Source of the DNA: Acidimicrobiia bacterium UBA5794
Lineage (GTDB): Bacteria; Actinomycetota; Acidimicrobiia; Spongiisociales; UBA5794
Direction: 5' to 3'
Assembly (NCBI GenBank): GCA_002418265.1
Contig: DIDS01000032.1
Location: forward strand, 4,865-68,864
DNA: 64,000 nucleotides
Shown here one piece after another: positions 54,014 through 62,781 of this stretch. The translations under genes and the position numbers were made by a program. Within the stretch, counting starts at the first letter, position 1. Each line of letters starts with the position of its first letter. The notes below the pieces were generated by a model, which saw only the letters and a list, made by a program, of their open reading frames with translations, had not been told where the DNA came from and ran no database searches.

Positions 54014-54865
54014 TCAGTCGTCTTTGGGTGCGTGGGCTCGGAAGTACTTGATGTACCGCGTCCCATGCTGGTCGCGGCCACGCAGGAGATCGGCAGCATG
54101 GATTGTTGGAGCCATCTTTGCCACATCCGTGATGAGGCACGAAGCCCCCGCACCAATTGCCAGTCCCAGGAACGCTTGATTGAGCGTATGACGATCCGGG
54201 AGCCCAAACGACACATTGCTGGCACCGAGATTGATGTTGATGCCGTATTCGGCCGTCAGCAATTCAATGGTGTCAAGCGTGATCCTGCCTGCGTTGCTGT
54301 CTGATCCCACGGTGAGTACGAGCGGATCGATGACGATCTTTTCGATCGGAATCCCCATGGAGTCAGCTCTCTCGATGATCTTCCTGGCCACGGCGACTCG
54401 CGCCTCGGCCGTTTCGGGAATTCCCTCCTCGTCGAGAAGGAGCGCGATGACTGAGGCATCGTATTCCTTCACGAGTGGCAGGATCTCTTTCATCGAGGCT
54501 TCCTCGCCCCTCACCGAATTGATCAGGGGACGAGCTTGACATGCGTCAAGACCGGCAGCAACGGACTCATGGCTTGGTGAGTCAAGACAGAGCGGAACAT
54601 CTACCGCATCAGATACGGCGGCGACAACGTCGCGCATGGCCTTGACCTCGTCGAGTCCGGGTACACCGACGTTGATGTCGACGATGTCGGCCCCGTCGTC
54701 GACCTGGCGTACTGCCAGATCAATGACGTAGTCGAGATCTCCCTCGGTCAACGCTGCAGCCAGACGTTTGCGACCGGTCGGGTTGATCTTCTCACCGATC
54801 ATGGTGACGGGACCCTCGGAGTCAATAGTGACGCTCTTGGATCGGCTGGTGATCAATGTCTTCAT
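54014..54865 (-). CDS. Methyl-H4folate:corrinoid methyltransferase (AcsE/MtrH-like, pterin-binding)
   Basis: 283 residues, pterin-binding TIM barrel. Motifs: EKINPTGRKRL, DGADIVDINVGVPGLDE, LCLDSP, INSVRGE, and GASNVSFGLPDRHTLNQAFL, all characteristic of AcsE and MeTr enzymes. In acetogens the protein takes methyl from methyl-H4folate; beside MttB it likely works in reverse, moving methyl from the corrinoid protein to H4folate. It is the only such enzyme found, so it probably serves both MttB modules. Confidence 0.93.
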   Translation of the reverse strand: MKTLITSRSKSVTIDSEGPVTMIGEKINPTGRKRLAAALTEGDLDYVIDLAVRQVDDGADIVDINVGVPGLDEVKAMRDVVAAVSDAVDVPLCLDSPSHESVAAGLDACQARPLINSVRGEEASMKEILPLVKEYDASVIALLLDEEGIPETAEARVAVARKIIERADSMGIPIEKIVIDPLVLTVGSDSNAGRITLDTIELLTAEYGININLGASNVSFGLPDRHTLNQAFLGLAIGAGASCLITDVAKMAPTIHAADLLRGRDQHGTRYIKYFRAHAPKDD

Positions 54866-54900
54866 ATGTGTTGGATCTCCAATCTCAGAAGTTCATCGGA

Positions 54901-56286
54901 TCAAGCATCGAGCGGAATGCCGAGCTCGATGCACTCAGCCTTGACCTTGCGATACGCCGCTTCCCATTCTGGGGTCGGCTCAAGTGTCTCCATGTTGTAC
55001 GCCTTCTGGAATGGGACGCCCAAGTCTGGTTCCTTGATCGAGTCCTCATACTTGGGCAACAGAGCCTTCACGACCTCATTGACCTTGCTGAGTTCCATGG
55101 GTGATGCGGCATGGGCGACCTCAGCAAGAAAGCGGCACTCGAGTGGAGTGACGAAGTCGTTGAGCTTGCCACCAGCGCTGCGAGGCCCAGTGGTGAGTGA
55201 GGCGCCGGATGCTGCAATGATCGAAACGCCGGCGGCGATCTCACGAAGCAGGTTCTCAGTGCCGGGACCAGATACCTGGTTGGAGATGTTGTGAACCAAC
55301 GTATGTGTGTTGCGACTCAGCGCTTGGTTCGTCATGCTGAGAGCCCAGAGCCCTTCGCGGTTGACAGTGGCGAGGTACCGAACGTCGTATATCTCGCCTC
55401 CACCGACATGGGTATGGAGAATGGCGTAGGAAAGCAGTGCACAGGCAATGCTTGAGATCACGGCACCTTCAGCGGGACCGGGCATGCCGCCGATCATTCC
55501 TGGGGAGTCGCATTTCATGATGCCACCCATGTTGAGGGTGTGAACCACCTTGTGCAGGGTGCGATAGTCGACCTTCATCTCAGATGGGAAGAGAATCAGA
55601 GCAAGGTCGGTGTTGCGGAAGCCGCCTGGCGTTCCATAGGCACCGAACTGCCCATATTCCGTGATCGCACTGATGCTCCCCATGCCCCCCATACCCGGAC
55701 GGCCAGCCTTGCGGCGAGCCTCGCGGTGCATGACACCGTGCTCGTAGCCCATCCGTGTTTCAGTCGGTGTCCCTGACAGCACCTCATACCCGTGGATCGT
55801 CGTAAGCGAACCCGCTTCGAGGATGTCTACTTCGCGTTCGTTCGCAATCAGATATGCCATGTCGGCATAGATGTCCTCTGACAGGGTGATGCCGAGAGAT
55901 GTCGCAGCTTTCAAGGGATAGGGGTCAGAAGGTGTCCTCGCCTTGAGAACTGTTGCGTCCTTGCCTTCACCAACGGTGAGCTCGGACGGAGCATGCTTGA
56001 GCGCGTCGTCAAGCTCTTCCTGGGACACAGCGATGATGCGATCGGTGTCCGTGCACAGATAGCCGAGCTCCAAAGCCGCCTGATAGCCAGCTGCATAGAA
56101 CTTGTCGGCGAGTTCCATGTCCATATTGACAGGGTTCTCCATGTCGCAGGTCTTCGCAAGACCATGCTCCTTGAGAATTCTGCTGATGGTGAGTGGGATT
56201 TTCTTGGTGTCCCACTCTTTCTGAGTGCAGTACTCGCCGGTTGTGGCACGGTGCAGAACCTCAAGGATGTCTGGCTTGTTCTTCAT
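54901..56286 (-). CDS. MttB-family corrinoid-dependent methyltransferase 2
   Basis: 461 residues from the ATG at 56286 behind GGGAGAAATCAGC; a longer frame to 56553 lacks support and overlaps the upstream corrinoid gene. Same fold as MttB 1: THTLVHNISNQVSGPGTENL, GPRSAGGKLNDFVTPLECRF and an AYRKVKAECIELGIPLDA C terminus. No in-frame amber codon. Paired with corrinoid protein 2 and the MtrH-like enzyme. Substrate unknown; N-methyl quaternary amines are the known class for relatives. Confidence 0.92.
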   Translation of the reverse strand: MKNKPDILEVLHRATTGEYCTQKEWDTKKIPLTISRILKEHGLAKTCDMENPVNMDMELADKFYAAGYQAALELGYLCTDTDRIIAVSQEELDDALKHAPSELTVGEGKDATVLKARTPSDPYPLKAATSLGITLSEDIYADMAYLIANEREVDILEAGSLTTIHGYEVLSGTPTETRMGYEHGVMHREARRKAGRPGMGGMGSISAITEYGQFGAYGTPGGFRNTDLALILFPSEMKVDYRTLHKVVHTLNMGGIMKCDSPGMIGGMPGPAEGAVISSIACALLSYAILHTHVGGGEIYDVRYLATVNREGLWALSMTNQALSRNTHTLVHNISNQVSGPGTENLLREIAAGVSIIAASGASLTTGPRSAGGKLNDFVTPLECRFLAEVAHAASPMELSKVNEVVKALLPKYEDSIKEPDLGVPFQKAYNMETLEPTPEWEAAYRKVKAECIELGIPLDA

Positions 56287-56405
56287 GCTGATTTCTCCCT
56301 TTCTATGGAGAGTGGTGGATAGCCCCGATTCAGGCTCATCGTTGTAAGGATCAGATTCCAGGTTTCGTCTCGGGAACGCGTCGCCATGACGATTCCAACT
56401 AACCG

Positions 56406-57119
56406 CTAGCCATGTTCCAATGCGCCGACGAGAATCGGTGCCGCAAGTGGCGCCTTGTTTCCCTCGGCAAGTCCTTCGAGCAACTGGGTCACAACGAGTG
56501 CCGCGTCGCGAGCGTCTCGGCCATAGCCATCTGCACCAATCTGGGTGGTCCATTCGGCGGTGACCGGACCACCGCCAACGACAACGAAGAACTTGTCGCG
56601 TTCGCCACGATCGACAAGGTTGTTGATGACCTCGCGGTGGTATGGCAGTGAGGTGGTGATCAACGATGAGATGGCTATCACATCAGCGTCTTCGGCGAAT
56701 GCTGCTTCGATGTACTGCTTCGGTGAGACGTTGATCCCGAGGTCGACGACCTTGATGCCGTGGGCCGCCAAGATTGCAGAGACAATGTTCTTACCAATGT
56801 CATGGGCGTCACCGTAGATGGTGCCGATGACGACGGTTCCTTGTACAGATCCGTCGAGATCGTCTGTCGAGATCGTTGGAATGATCAAGTCGAGAGCGGC
56901 TCGTGCGGCATCACCGGCGAGGATCAGCTCAGGGAGATAGGCATCGCCGTCTTCAAATGCTTGGCCAACGACATCCATTGCGGGATTGATTGCCCCCTTG
57001 ATGATGTCCATTGGCTTGATCTCGGCATCGATTGCTTGCGCCGCAAACGATGCAGCGCTGTCCTCGTCTCCATCGATCACGGCCTGCTTCAGGCCATCGA
57101 GTATCTCCTGTGTTGTCAT
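56406..57119 (-). CDS. Corrinoid-binding methyl carrier protein 2
   Basis: 237 residues. Cap domain with GDAYLPELILAGDAARAALD, cobalamin domain with DAHDIG (Asp104, His106, Gly109) and VVVGGGPVTAEWTTQIGADG. His106 is the expected cobalt ligand. First gene of the unit 57119 to 51748, 50 bp from operator i. Confidence 0.95.
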   Translation of the reverse strand: MTTQEILDGLKQAVIDGDEDSAASFAAQAIDAEIKPMDIIKGAINPAMDVVGQAFEDGDAYLPELILAGDAARAALDLIIPTISTDDLDGSVQGTVVIGTIYGDAHDIGKNIVSAILAAHGIKVVDLGINVSPKQYIEAAFAEDADVIAISSLITTSLPYHREVINNLVDRGERDKFFVVVGGGPVTAEWTTQIGADGYGRDARDAALVVTQLLEGLAEGNKAPLAAPILVGALEHG

Positions 57120-57434
57120 GAACCGCTCTCCTTGCTGGGTCTCGAACTGAGGTAGATCGTATATCCAACATTGACTGTATCAATATTCGTAATCGTTGGC
57201 AAGTTGGATGTGCTGCGAATCTCGCTGGCGAGATAGCGCACATGATCCCTTTCAACACGGTACCGCCGCTGGGTCGGGATGGTTGTCTGCCTCCGTGAGA
57301 CGCGTCGATCTAACTCAGATCTGATCGGAGCTCGTGCACCAGCAGTCAACGGCCGTCAACGGTCCATATGGCTGGTGTGAATCGACCATGAACAGGCGTC
57401 TGGTACGCGGCAGTTCGGTCAGTGTCGATCGCGG
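57120..57434. promoter_or_regulatory. Intergenic region upstream of corrinoid protein 2
   Basis: 315 bp holding operator i near the corrinoid start. The remainder (57190-57434) shows no convincing gene or structure. It borders the end of the LapA-domain gene. Confidence 0.5.
57169..57185. promoter_or_regulatory. Operator site i: CATTGACTGTATCAATA
   Basis: Right half perfect, left half with changes at its two ends. 50 bp upstream of corrinoid protein 2. Confidence 0.65.
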
Positions 57435-57695
57435 CTAGGTCGCCCGACTCTTGCGCCTGGTTCGACGACGAATAGCCGACACGGTCCACCCGATGAATGC
57501 GCCGAGTGCACCGGCAATCAAGATGACGGCCCACATCGGCATGGTGGTGTCGAGCCACAGGAAATTGATCTTCGTTTGGTGGTTGTTCGACACGATGAAG
57601 ATCACGAGAATCGTGGCGACGATTCCTGCGCCTATGAGCCCAATCGGAAACTCGCTCTGTGGGGCGACTTGACGCTCGCCTCCGTCTTCAGCCAT
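57435..57695 (-). CDS. LapA-domain (DUF1049) small membrane protein
   Basis: 86 residues with two membrane helices (LIGAGIVATILVIFIVSNN, MWAVILIAGALGAFIGWTV) and a basic C terminus (RRRTRRKSRA). The segment between them (TKINFLWLDTTMP) matches LapA-domain proteins. In proteobacteria such proteins help LPS assembly; in actinobacteria the role is unassigned. Confidence 0.85.
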   Translation of the reverse strand: MAEDGGERQVAPQSEFPIGLIGAGIVATILVIFIVSNNHQTKINFLWLDTTMPMWAVILIAGALGAFIGWTVSAIRRRTRRKSRAT

Positions 57696-57749
57696 GGCAT
57701 CCCCTTGCTGTGTTCACGCAAGGATAGCCGACGGCGATCGGCGAGGCGT

Positions 57750-58907
57750 TCAGCAAACCGCTCGAACCGTCGGGTATGGGTTGACGGCAGCTCCGCCTCC
57801 GGGGTGAATCTGAAAGTGGAGGTGTGGACTTCCCGCGTTGCCTGAGGATCCCATGTATCCGATGACCTGACCTTTGTCGACTCGTTGTCCGTCGACAAGT
57901 CCATCGGGATAGCCCTGAAGGTGGGCGTAGTAGTAGCGGTACCCGGCGTCATCGTAGAGATACACAACGATGCCTCCGAGGTTCACGGTCTTCTTCTTGA
58001 TGTAGCCAGGTTGGACCGCCACAAGGGGATGACCATATCCGGTCGATGAGTACATGTCGGTGCCCTTGTGAGAACGAGTCCCTCCCGATCGTGAATAGCC
58101 CCATGAGTTGATGAAGTTTGAACCACCTTGCACCGGGCAGATGAAGCCAGGAATGGTGCCGGGGGCGAGACCAGCAGCGGCACCATGAGCCGCCGTGTAC
58201 GCAGCCGCTGCTTGTTCCGCTTTGCGTTTGGCCTCGGCGATATCGAAGGCCCGCTGCTCCTCTCGAACCGTATCGATGGCCGCCCTGACCGCAGCGGATG
58301 CCTCTTCGTAGGCTGCGTCGGCTTCGGCGTAGAGGCCCTGCACCTCGACCAGCTTGTCCTCAGCTATGCCTTCGAGGAGGAGCGCTTCGGCCTCCTGATC
58401 AGAAAGATTGATGCGGAGTCGATCGACTTCGCGGTTGAGGGCAGCAAGCTGACCGAGATCCGTTAGCCCCTGAACTGCTGCCTCATCCAGAAGAATCTGA
58501 CTGAGGAGGATGTCCTGAATCGAGTCGAGCGCAATCGCCGTCTCTACGCCAGCATTCCCGCCACTGGTGTATGCGTCGATGATGAGAGCTTTCGCACGCG
58601 CATCGGCAGCGTCGGCTTCCGTTGTGTACTGTTCGATCTGACCCTCGAGCTTGTCAATCGTGATGGTCAGTTCCTCACGCCGGGCGTTGATGTCTGTGTA
58701 GTCGGCGATCGCCTCGTCGAGTGCGGTCTTTGCCGTATCCCACCGTTTGAATGCGTCCGATTCTCGGGCCTTTGCCCGTGCAAGTTCGGCTTCAGCACGA
58801 TCGACCTCGGCTTGGGATTGCGCGGAAGCCGTTGAGGGCACGCCAAAGACTGCGACCGCAAGCAGTGCGGCGGCAATGAGCCGCTTTGCTGATGTGTGCC
58901 CAGTCAT
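57750..58907 (-). CDS. M23-family peptidase with coiled coil
   Basis: 385 residues. Signal peptide (LIAAALLAVAVFGVPSTASAQ), a long coiled-coil region at about residues 25-230 rich in Glu/Ala/Asp, then a LytM/M23 domain with SHKGTDMYS and the metal motif SPHLHFQIHPGG. The layout resembles EnvC/NlpD-like cell-wall hydrolases or activators. The first metal ligand context (HKGTD) is near canonical HxGxD, so it may be active. AAGGA precedes the ATG at 58907. Confidence 0.9.
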   Translation of the reverse strand: MTGHTSAKRLIAAALLAVAVFGVPSTASAQSQAEVDRAEAELARAKARESDAFKRWDTAKTALDEAIADYTDINARREELTITIDKLEGQIEQYTTEADAADARAKALIIDAYTSGGNAGVETAIALDSIQDILLSQILLDEAAVQGLTDLGQLAALNREVDRLRINLSDQEAEALLLEGIAEDKLVEVQGLYAEADAAYEEASAAVRAAIDTVREEQRAFDIAEAKRKAEQAAAAYTAAHGAAAGLAPGTIPGFICPVQGGSNFINSWGYSRSGGTRSHKGTDMYSSTGYGHPLVAVQPGYIKKKTVNLGGIVVYLYDDAGYRYYYAHLQGYPDGLVDGQRVDKGQVIGYMGSSGNAGSPHLHFQIHPGGGAAVNPYPTVRAVC

Positions 58908-59025
58908 CGAGATTGTCCTTCGCCGGATGTCCGGTTGCGGTACATCCAAGAACCCTAGGCATCACTTCTCAATACCAGAGGATTGATCCACGTCGATCAA
59001 ACCAATGCCAGATCTGGGAGCACCC

Positions 59026-62000
59026 TTAGCTACAGCCTTTGGAGTCGCCGCAGTTGAGGCAGCGGTAGCACGAGCCGTTGCGAACCGTGATGTGGCCGCA
59101 CGTGTCGCACAGCGGTGCGTCTCCCATCTTGTCGGCAAGCAGTGCCTGGACCGCCGCCGTCTGGACGGCGCCAGCTGACATCGCATCAGTCTCGGCGTGC
59201 CGCTGTGACGAGGTGTGCACGGTCACATGCCCTGATGTGTGCGTGGGTGCTGGCGCGCCGTTGCTAGACGCTTCGTAGCCGTTGGGTGCATCAGCGAATT
59301 GGGCCGCCTTGATCTGTGCATCGATGTCAGACTCCATGGCAGCCTCGGTCAGATCAAGTTGCAAGCCAGCGTCCACGGCAAGACCTGATGGCGGCTCAGG
59401 GAGATCACCCGTTCGGTCGGGTGGTACCTGTGCCAGCTCGTCGCGGTGGAGGTACTCGACTCCAAGCGCGCGGAACACATAGTCCACGATTGAGTTTGCC
59501 ATCTTGATGTTGGGGTGTCCTTCGACCATGCCTCGCGGTTCAAAGGTCTGGAAGGTGAACGTGTCCACGTACTCCTCAAGCGGGACGCCGTACTGAAGAC
59601 CCTTACTCACGGCGATCGCAAAACAGCTCAAGATGCCGCGGAGTGTGGCGCCTTCCTTTGCGAGATCGACGAAGACCTCTCCGAGTGTGCCGTCCTCGTA
59701 TTCGCCTGTGCGAAGGAACACCTTGTGACCACCGACTCGTGCCTCTTGCGTGAAGCCGGAGCGGCGGGCGGGGAGAAGGAAACGAGGCCGTGGCACCGAG
59801 TGATATGCCTGCGTCGGGGAGATACCCGGTTGAAACAGCCCGGCGAAGATGTCGACCTCGCGGTTGATGGCGTCGGTGATCTCCTCGGATTCATCGTCAC
59901 CTGTTCCTTCATCCGACGTCGATGACAAGGGTTGGGAGGCCTTTGAGCCGTCTCGGTACAACGCCATGGCCTTGAGTCCGAGCTTCCAAGACATCTCGTA
60001 CGACTCTTTGATGTCTTCGACCGTCGCCTCGTTCGGCAGGTTGATGGTCTTGCTGATGGCGCCCGTGATGAACGGCTGGGCAGCCGCCATCATCCGGATG
60101 TGTCCGGTGTGGTGGATGTACCGCTCGCCGATCTTTCCGTTCCGATTCGCCGTGTCGAACACAACGAGGTGTTCATGCTTGACGTGCGGAGCACCCTCGA
60201 TGGTCTGTCGACCGCAGATGATGTCGTTCGCCTCATTGATCTCATCCTGTGTGAAGCCAAGAGCCGCCAGCATGTTGAAGCCAATGCTGTTGTACTCATC
60301 GGGTGTAAACCCGAGTCGTTGCATGGTCTCCTCGCCAAGTGTCCACTGATTGAAGGCAAACCCCAGCTCGAAGACTCCGGGAAGGGTCACCTCGATCTTT
60401 GCAATGTCCGACTTGGAGAAACCTCGAGCGAGCAATGTACGCGTGTTGATGTGGGGCGAAGTCTCAAGTGTCATGGTGCCCACCACATAGTCAATGATGT
60501 CCGCGATTTCGGATTCGGTGTATCCGAGCTTGGCCAGTGCCGGGGCAATCGACTGATTTGCAATCTTGAAGTACCCACCGCCAGCAAGCTTTTTGAACTT
60601 CACAAGAGCGAAGTCGGGTTCAACGCCCGTCGTGTCGCAATCCATGAGGAGACCGATCGTGCCGGTCGGTGCAAGGACCGTGGTCTGGGCATTGCGATAT
60701 CCGTGGATCCGGCCGAGTTCGTACGCTGAGTCCCACGCGTCGTGGGCCATCTCAAGCATGGCTTCCGGGCAGATCCGCTGGTCGATACCTACAACGTTGT
60801 GACCGATGTTGTCGTATTCGAACTGTTCGGCTCCGTATGCTGCCCGTCGGTGGTTCTGAATCACCCGCTTCATCGATTCGGCGTTCTCGGCGTACTTGGG
60901 AAATGCGCCGACGACGGCTGCCATCTCTGCCGATGCTGCGTAGGAATAGCCGGTCAAGATGGCCGTGAGGGCTCCGGCGACCGCACGACCGTTGTCTGAG
61001 TCGTAGGCGATGCCCATGCGCATGAGGACGGAGCCGAGGTTGGCATATCCGAGTCCAAGTGTGCGGTAGTCATATGAACCCTGAGCGATCTCAGCAGATG
61101 GGAAGTGGGCCATCGTGACCGAGATTTCAAGCACCATCGTCCACAGTCGAATCGCATACTGGTAGTCGTCGAGGGCGAAGACCCCTGTTTTGTCGTTGTA
61201 GAACTTTCCAAGGTTGAGCGACGCGAGGTTGCATGCTGTGTTGTCCAGGAACATGTATTCAGAACAGGGGTTGGAAGCTCTGATCTCACCTCCGGCTGGG
61301 GAGGTGTGCCACTCGTTGATGGTTGTGTGGAACTGCACGCCGGGATCTGCTGATGCCCACGCTGCCTGCGCGATCTGGTCCCACAAGTCGCGGGCTCGGA
61401 CGGTGCGCATAATTTCACCATCGGTTCGACGGGTCAGGTGCCAATCGTCGTCGTTCATCACCGCTTCGAGGAATTCGTTCGTCATGCGGATCGAGTTGTT
61501 TGAGTTCTGACCCGATACGGTGGCGTACGCCTCACCGTTGAAGTCCGACGGATACCCAGCGGCAATGAGCGTCTTGACCTTCTCTTCCTCGTTTGCCTTC
61601 CAAGCGATGAATGTTTCGATGTCAGGGTGATCAATATCGAGAATGACCATCTTGGCTGCACGACGCGTTGTCCCACCGGACTTGATCGCCCCTGCAGCAC
61701 GGTCGCCAACCTTGAGGAATGACATCAGCCCTGACGACTTTCCTCCACCCGAGAGTGGTTCACCTTCCGCACGCAGACTCGAGAAGTTGGTACCCGTTCC
61801 GGAACCGAACTTGAAGAGTCGGGCCTCACGAACCCACAGATCCATGATCCCACCCGGATTGACGAGGTCATCACCAACAGACTGGATGAAACATGCGTGC
61901 GGTGCTGGTCGGCTGTACGAGTCCGGCGATGTCGAGAGCTCGTCGGATTCCGGATCAACAAACCAAAAGCCCTGCTCTGGTCCCGTGATTCCGTAACGGT

Positions 62001-62451
62001 GGTTGAGCCCCGTGTTGAACCACTGTGGCGAGTTGGGCGCTGCCATTTGGTGGAGGAGCATGAAGGCGATTTCGTCCTCAAAGACCTGGGCATCATCGGC
62101 TGAGTCGAAATAGCCATGCTCTTCCCCCCACCAACGCCACGTTGCAGCGAGGCGATCGATGACCTGACGTGCTGACTGCTCAGGACCGAGGACTGGCTTT
62201 CCGTTGGCGTCGACAACAGGAACACCCGCTTCATCGATCTGGGGGACACCGGCTTTGCGGAAGTATTTCGACACCATGATGTCCGCGGCAACCTGCGACC
62301 AGTCAGAGGGAATCTCGGCATCGGCCATCTCAAACACCACGGATCCATCAGGATTCGTGATGCGCGAGTCGCGCTTTGACCATTCGACTGTGTCGTAGGG
62401 GCTGACGCCCTCGGTGGTGAAACGACGTTCAATCTTCAGGCCCTGTGCCAT
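59026..62451 (-). CDS. nrdJ: Vitamin B12-dependent (class II) ribonucleotide reductase
   Basis: 1141 residues. Reduces ribonucleotides using adenosylcobalamin, independent of oxygen. Key motifs: NSNNSIRMTNEFL, the active-site Cys region ASNPCSEYMFLDNTACNLAS, TGTIGLLMDCDTTGVEPDFA and a C-terminal zinc-ribbon tail (CDTCGH, CYRCLNCGDSKGCS) that carries redox cysteines. GGAG precedes the ATG at 62451. Two DnaA boxes lie 50 bp upstream. Together with the corrinoid proteins it shows strong dependence on cobalamin. Confidence 0.97.
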   Translation of the reverse strand: MAQGLKIERRFTTEGVSPYDTVEWSKRDSRITNPDGSVVFEMADAEIPSDWSQVAADIMVSKYFRKAGVPQIDEAGVPVVDANGKPVLGPEQSARQVIDRLAATWRWWGEEHGYFDSADDAQVFEDEIAFMLLHQMAAPNSPQWFNTGLNHRYGITGPEQGFWFVDPESDELSTSPDSYSRPAPHACFIQSVGDDLVNPGGIMDLWVREARLFKFGSGTGTNFSSLRAEGEPLSGGGKSSGLMSFLKVGDRAAGAIKSGGTTRRAAKMVILDIDHPDIETFIAWKANEEEKVKTLIAAGYPSDFNGEAYATVSGQNSNNSIRMTNEFLEAVMNDDDWHLTRRTDGEIMRTVRARDLWDQIAQAAWASADPGVQFHTTINEWHTSPAGGEIRASNPCSEYMFLDNTACNLASLNLGKFYNDKTGVFALDDYQYAIRLWTMVLEISVTMAHFPSAEIAQGSYDYRTLGLGYANLGSVLMRMGIAYDSDNGRAVAGALTAILTGYSYAASAEMAAVVGAFPKYAENAESMKRVIQNHRRAAYGAEQFEYDNIGHNVVGIDQRICPEAMLEMAHDAWDSAYELGRIHGYRNAQTTVLAPTGTIGLLMDCDTTGVEPDFALVKFKKLAGGGYFKIANQSIAPALAKLGYTESEIADIIDYVVGTMTLETSPHINTRTLLARGFSKSDIAKIEVTLPGVFELGFAFNQWTLGEETMQRLGFTPDEYNSIGFNMLAALGFTQDEINEANDIICGRQTIEGAPHVKHEHLVVFDTANRNGKIGERYIHHTGHIRMMAAAQPFITGAISKTINLPNEATVEDIKESYEMSWKLGLKAMALYRDGSKASQPLSSTSDEGTGDDESEEITDAINREVDIFAGLFQPGISPTQAYHSVPRPRFLLPARRSGFTQEARVGGHKVFLRTGEYEDGTLGEVFVDLAKEGATLRGILSCFAIAVSKGLQYGVPLEEYVDTFTFQTFEPRGMVEGHPNIKMANSIVDYVFRALGVEYLHRDELAQVPPDRTGDLPEPPSGLAVDAGLQLDLTEAAMESDIDAQIKAAQFADAPNGYEASSNGAPAPTHTSGHVTVHTSSQRHAETDAMSAGAVQTAAVQALLADKMGDAPLCDTCGHITVRNGSCYRCLNCGDSKGCS

Positions 62452-62500
62452 ACACAATCTCCTCATACGGGGTCACCAAAGCTGGCGACCCGATCACTAC

Positions 62501-62521
62501 TTGTCCACAAACTTGTCCACA
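62501..62521 (+). promoter_or_regulatory. Two DnaA boxes upstream of nrdJ
   Basis: TTGTCCACA at 62501-62509 and 62513-62521 are perfect actinobacterial DnaA boxes in direct orientation, 12 bp apart. A weak NrdR-box-like sequence (ACACAACATATGGGGC, 62523-62538) follows. The rest of the 62452-62781 gap shows nothing I can assign. Confidence 0.7.
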
Positions 62522-62781
62522 CACACAACATATGGGGCTCGGCTCATCAGTACAGCCCCAAGATGTTGGGTGTGGTTGCACGAGTGTAATTACAAAGATG
62601 TGGTTCGTCAAATACCTTCCGCACCGACCACTCAGATGTCATGTTTGCGGGGGAAGCACGGTAGTTGTACCCCTCTTGAGACCCTGAGCGCAAGGCCATC
62701 AGCTAGGCAGTTTTCGCGGTTCAATGATTGTTTCGCGAGGACCGGTATCAGACGTCGGAAGGCGGTGAGCTGAAGGCTGAA

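Noticed and set aside
57120..57434. Cobalamin riboswitch upstream of the corrinoid protein or nrdJ.
   Set aside because: No B12-box-like sequence or suitable structure could be found by eye in either gap.
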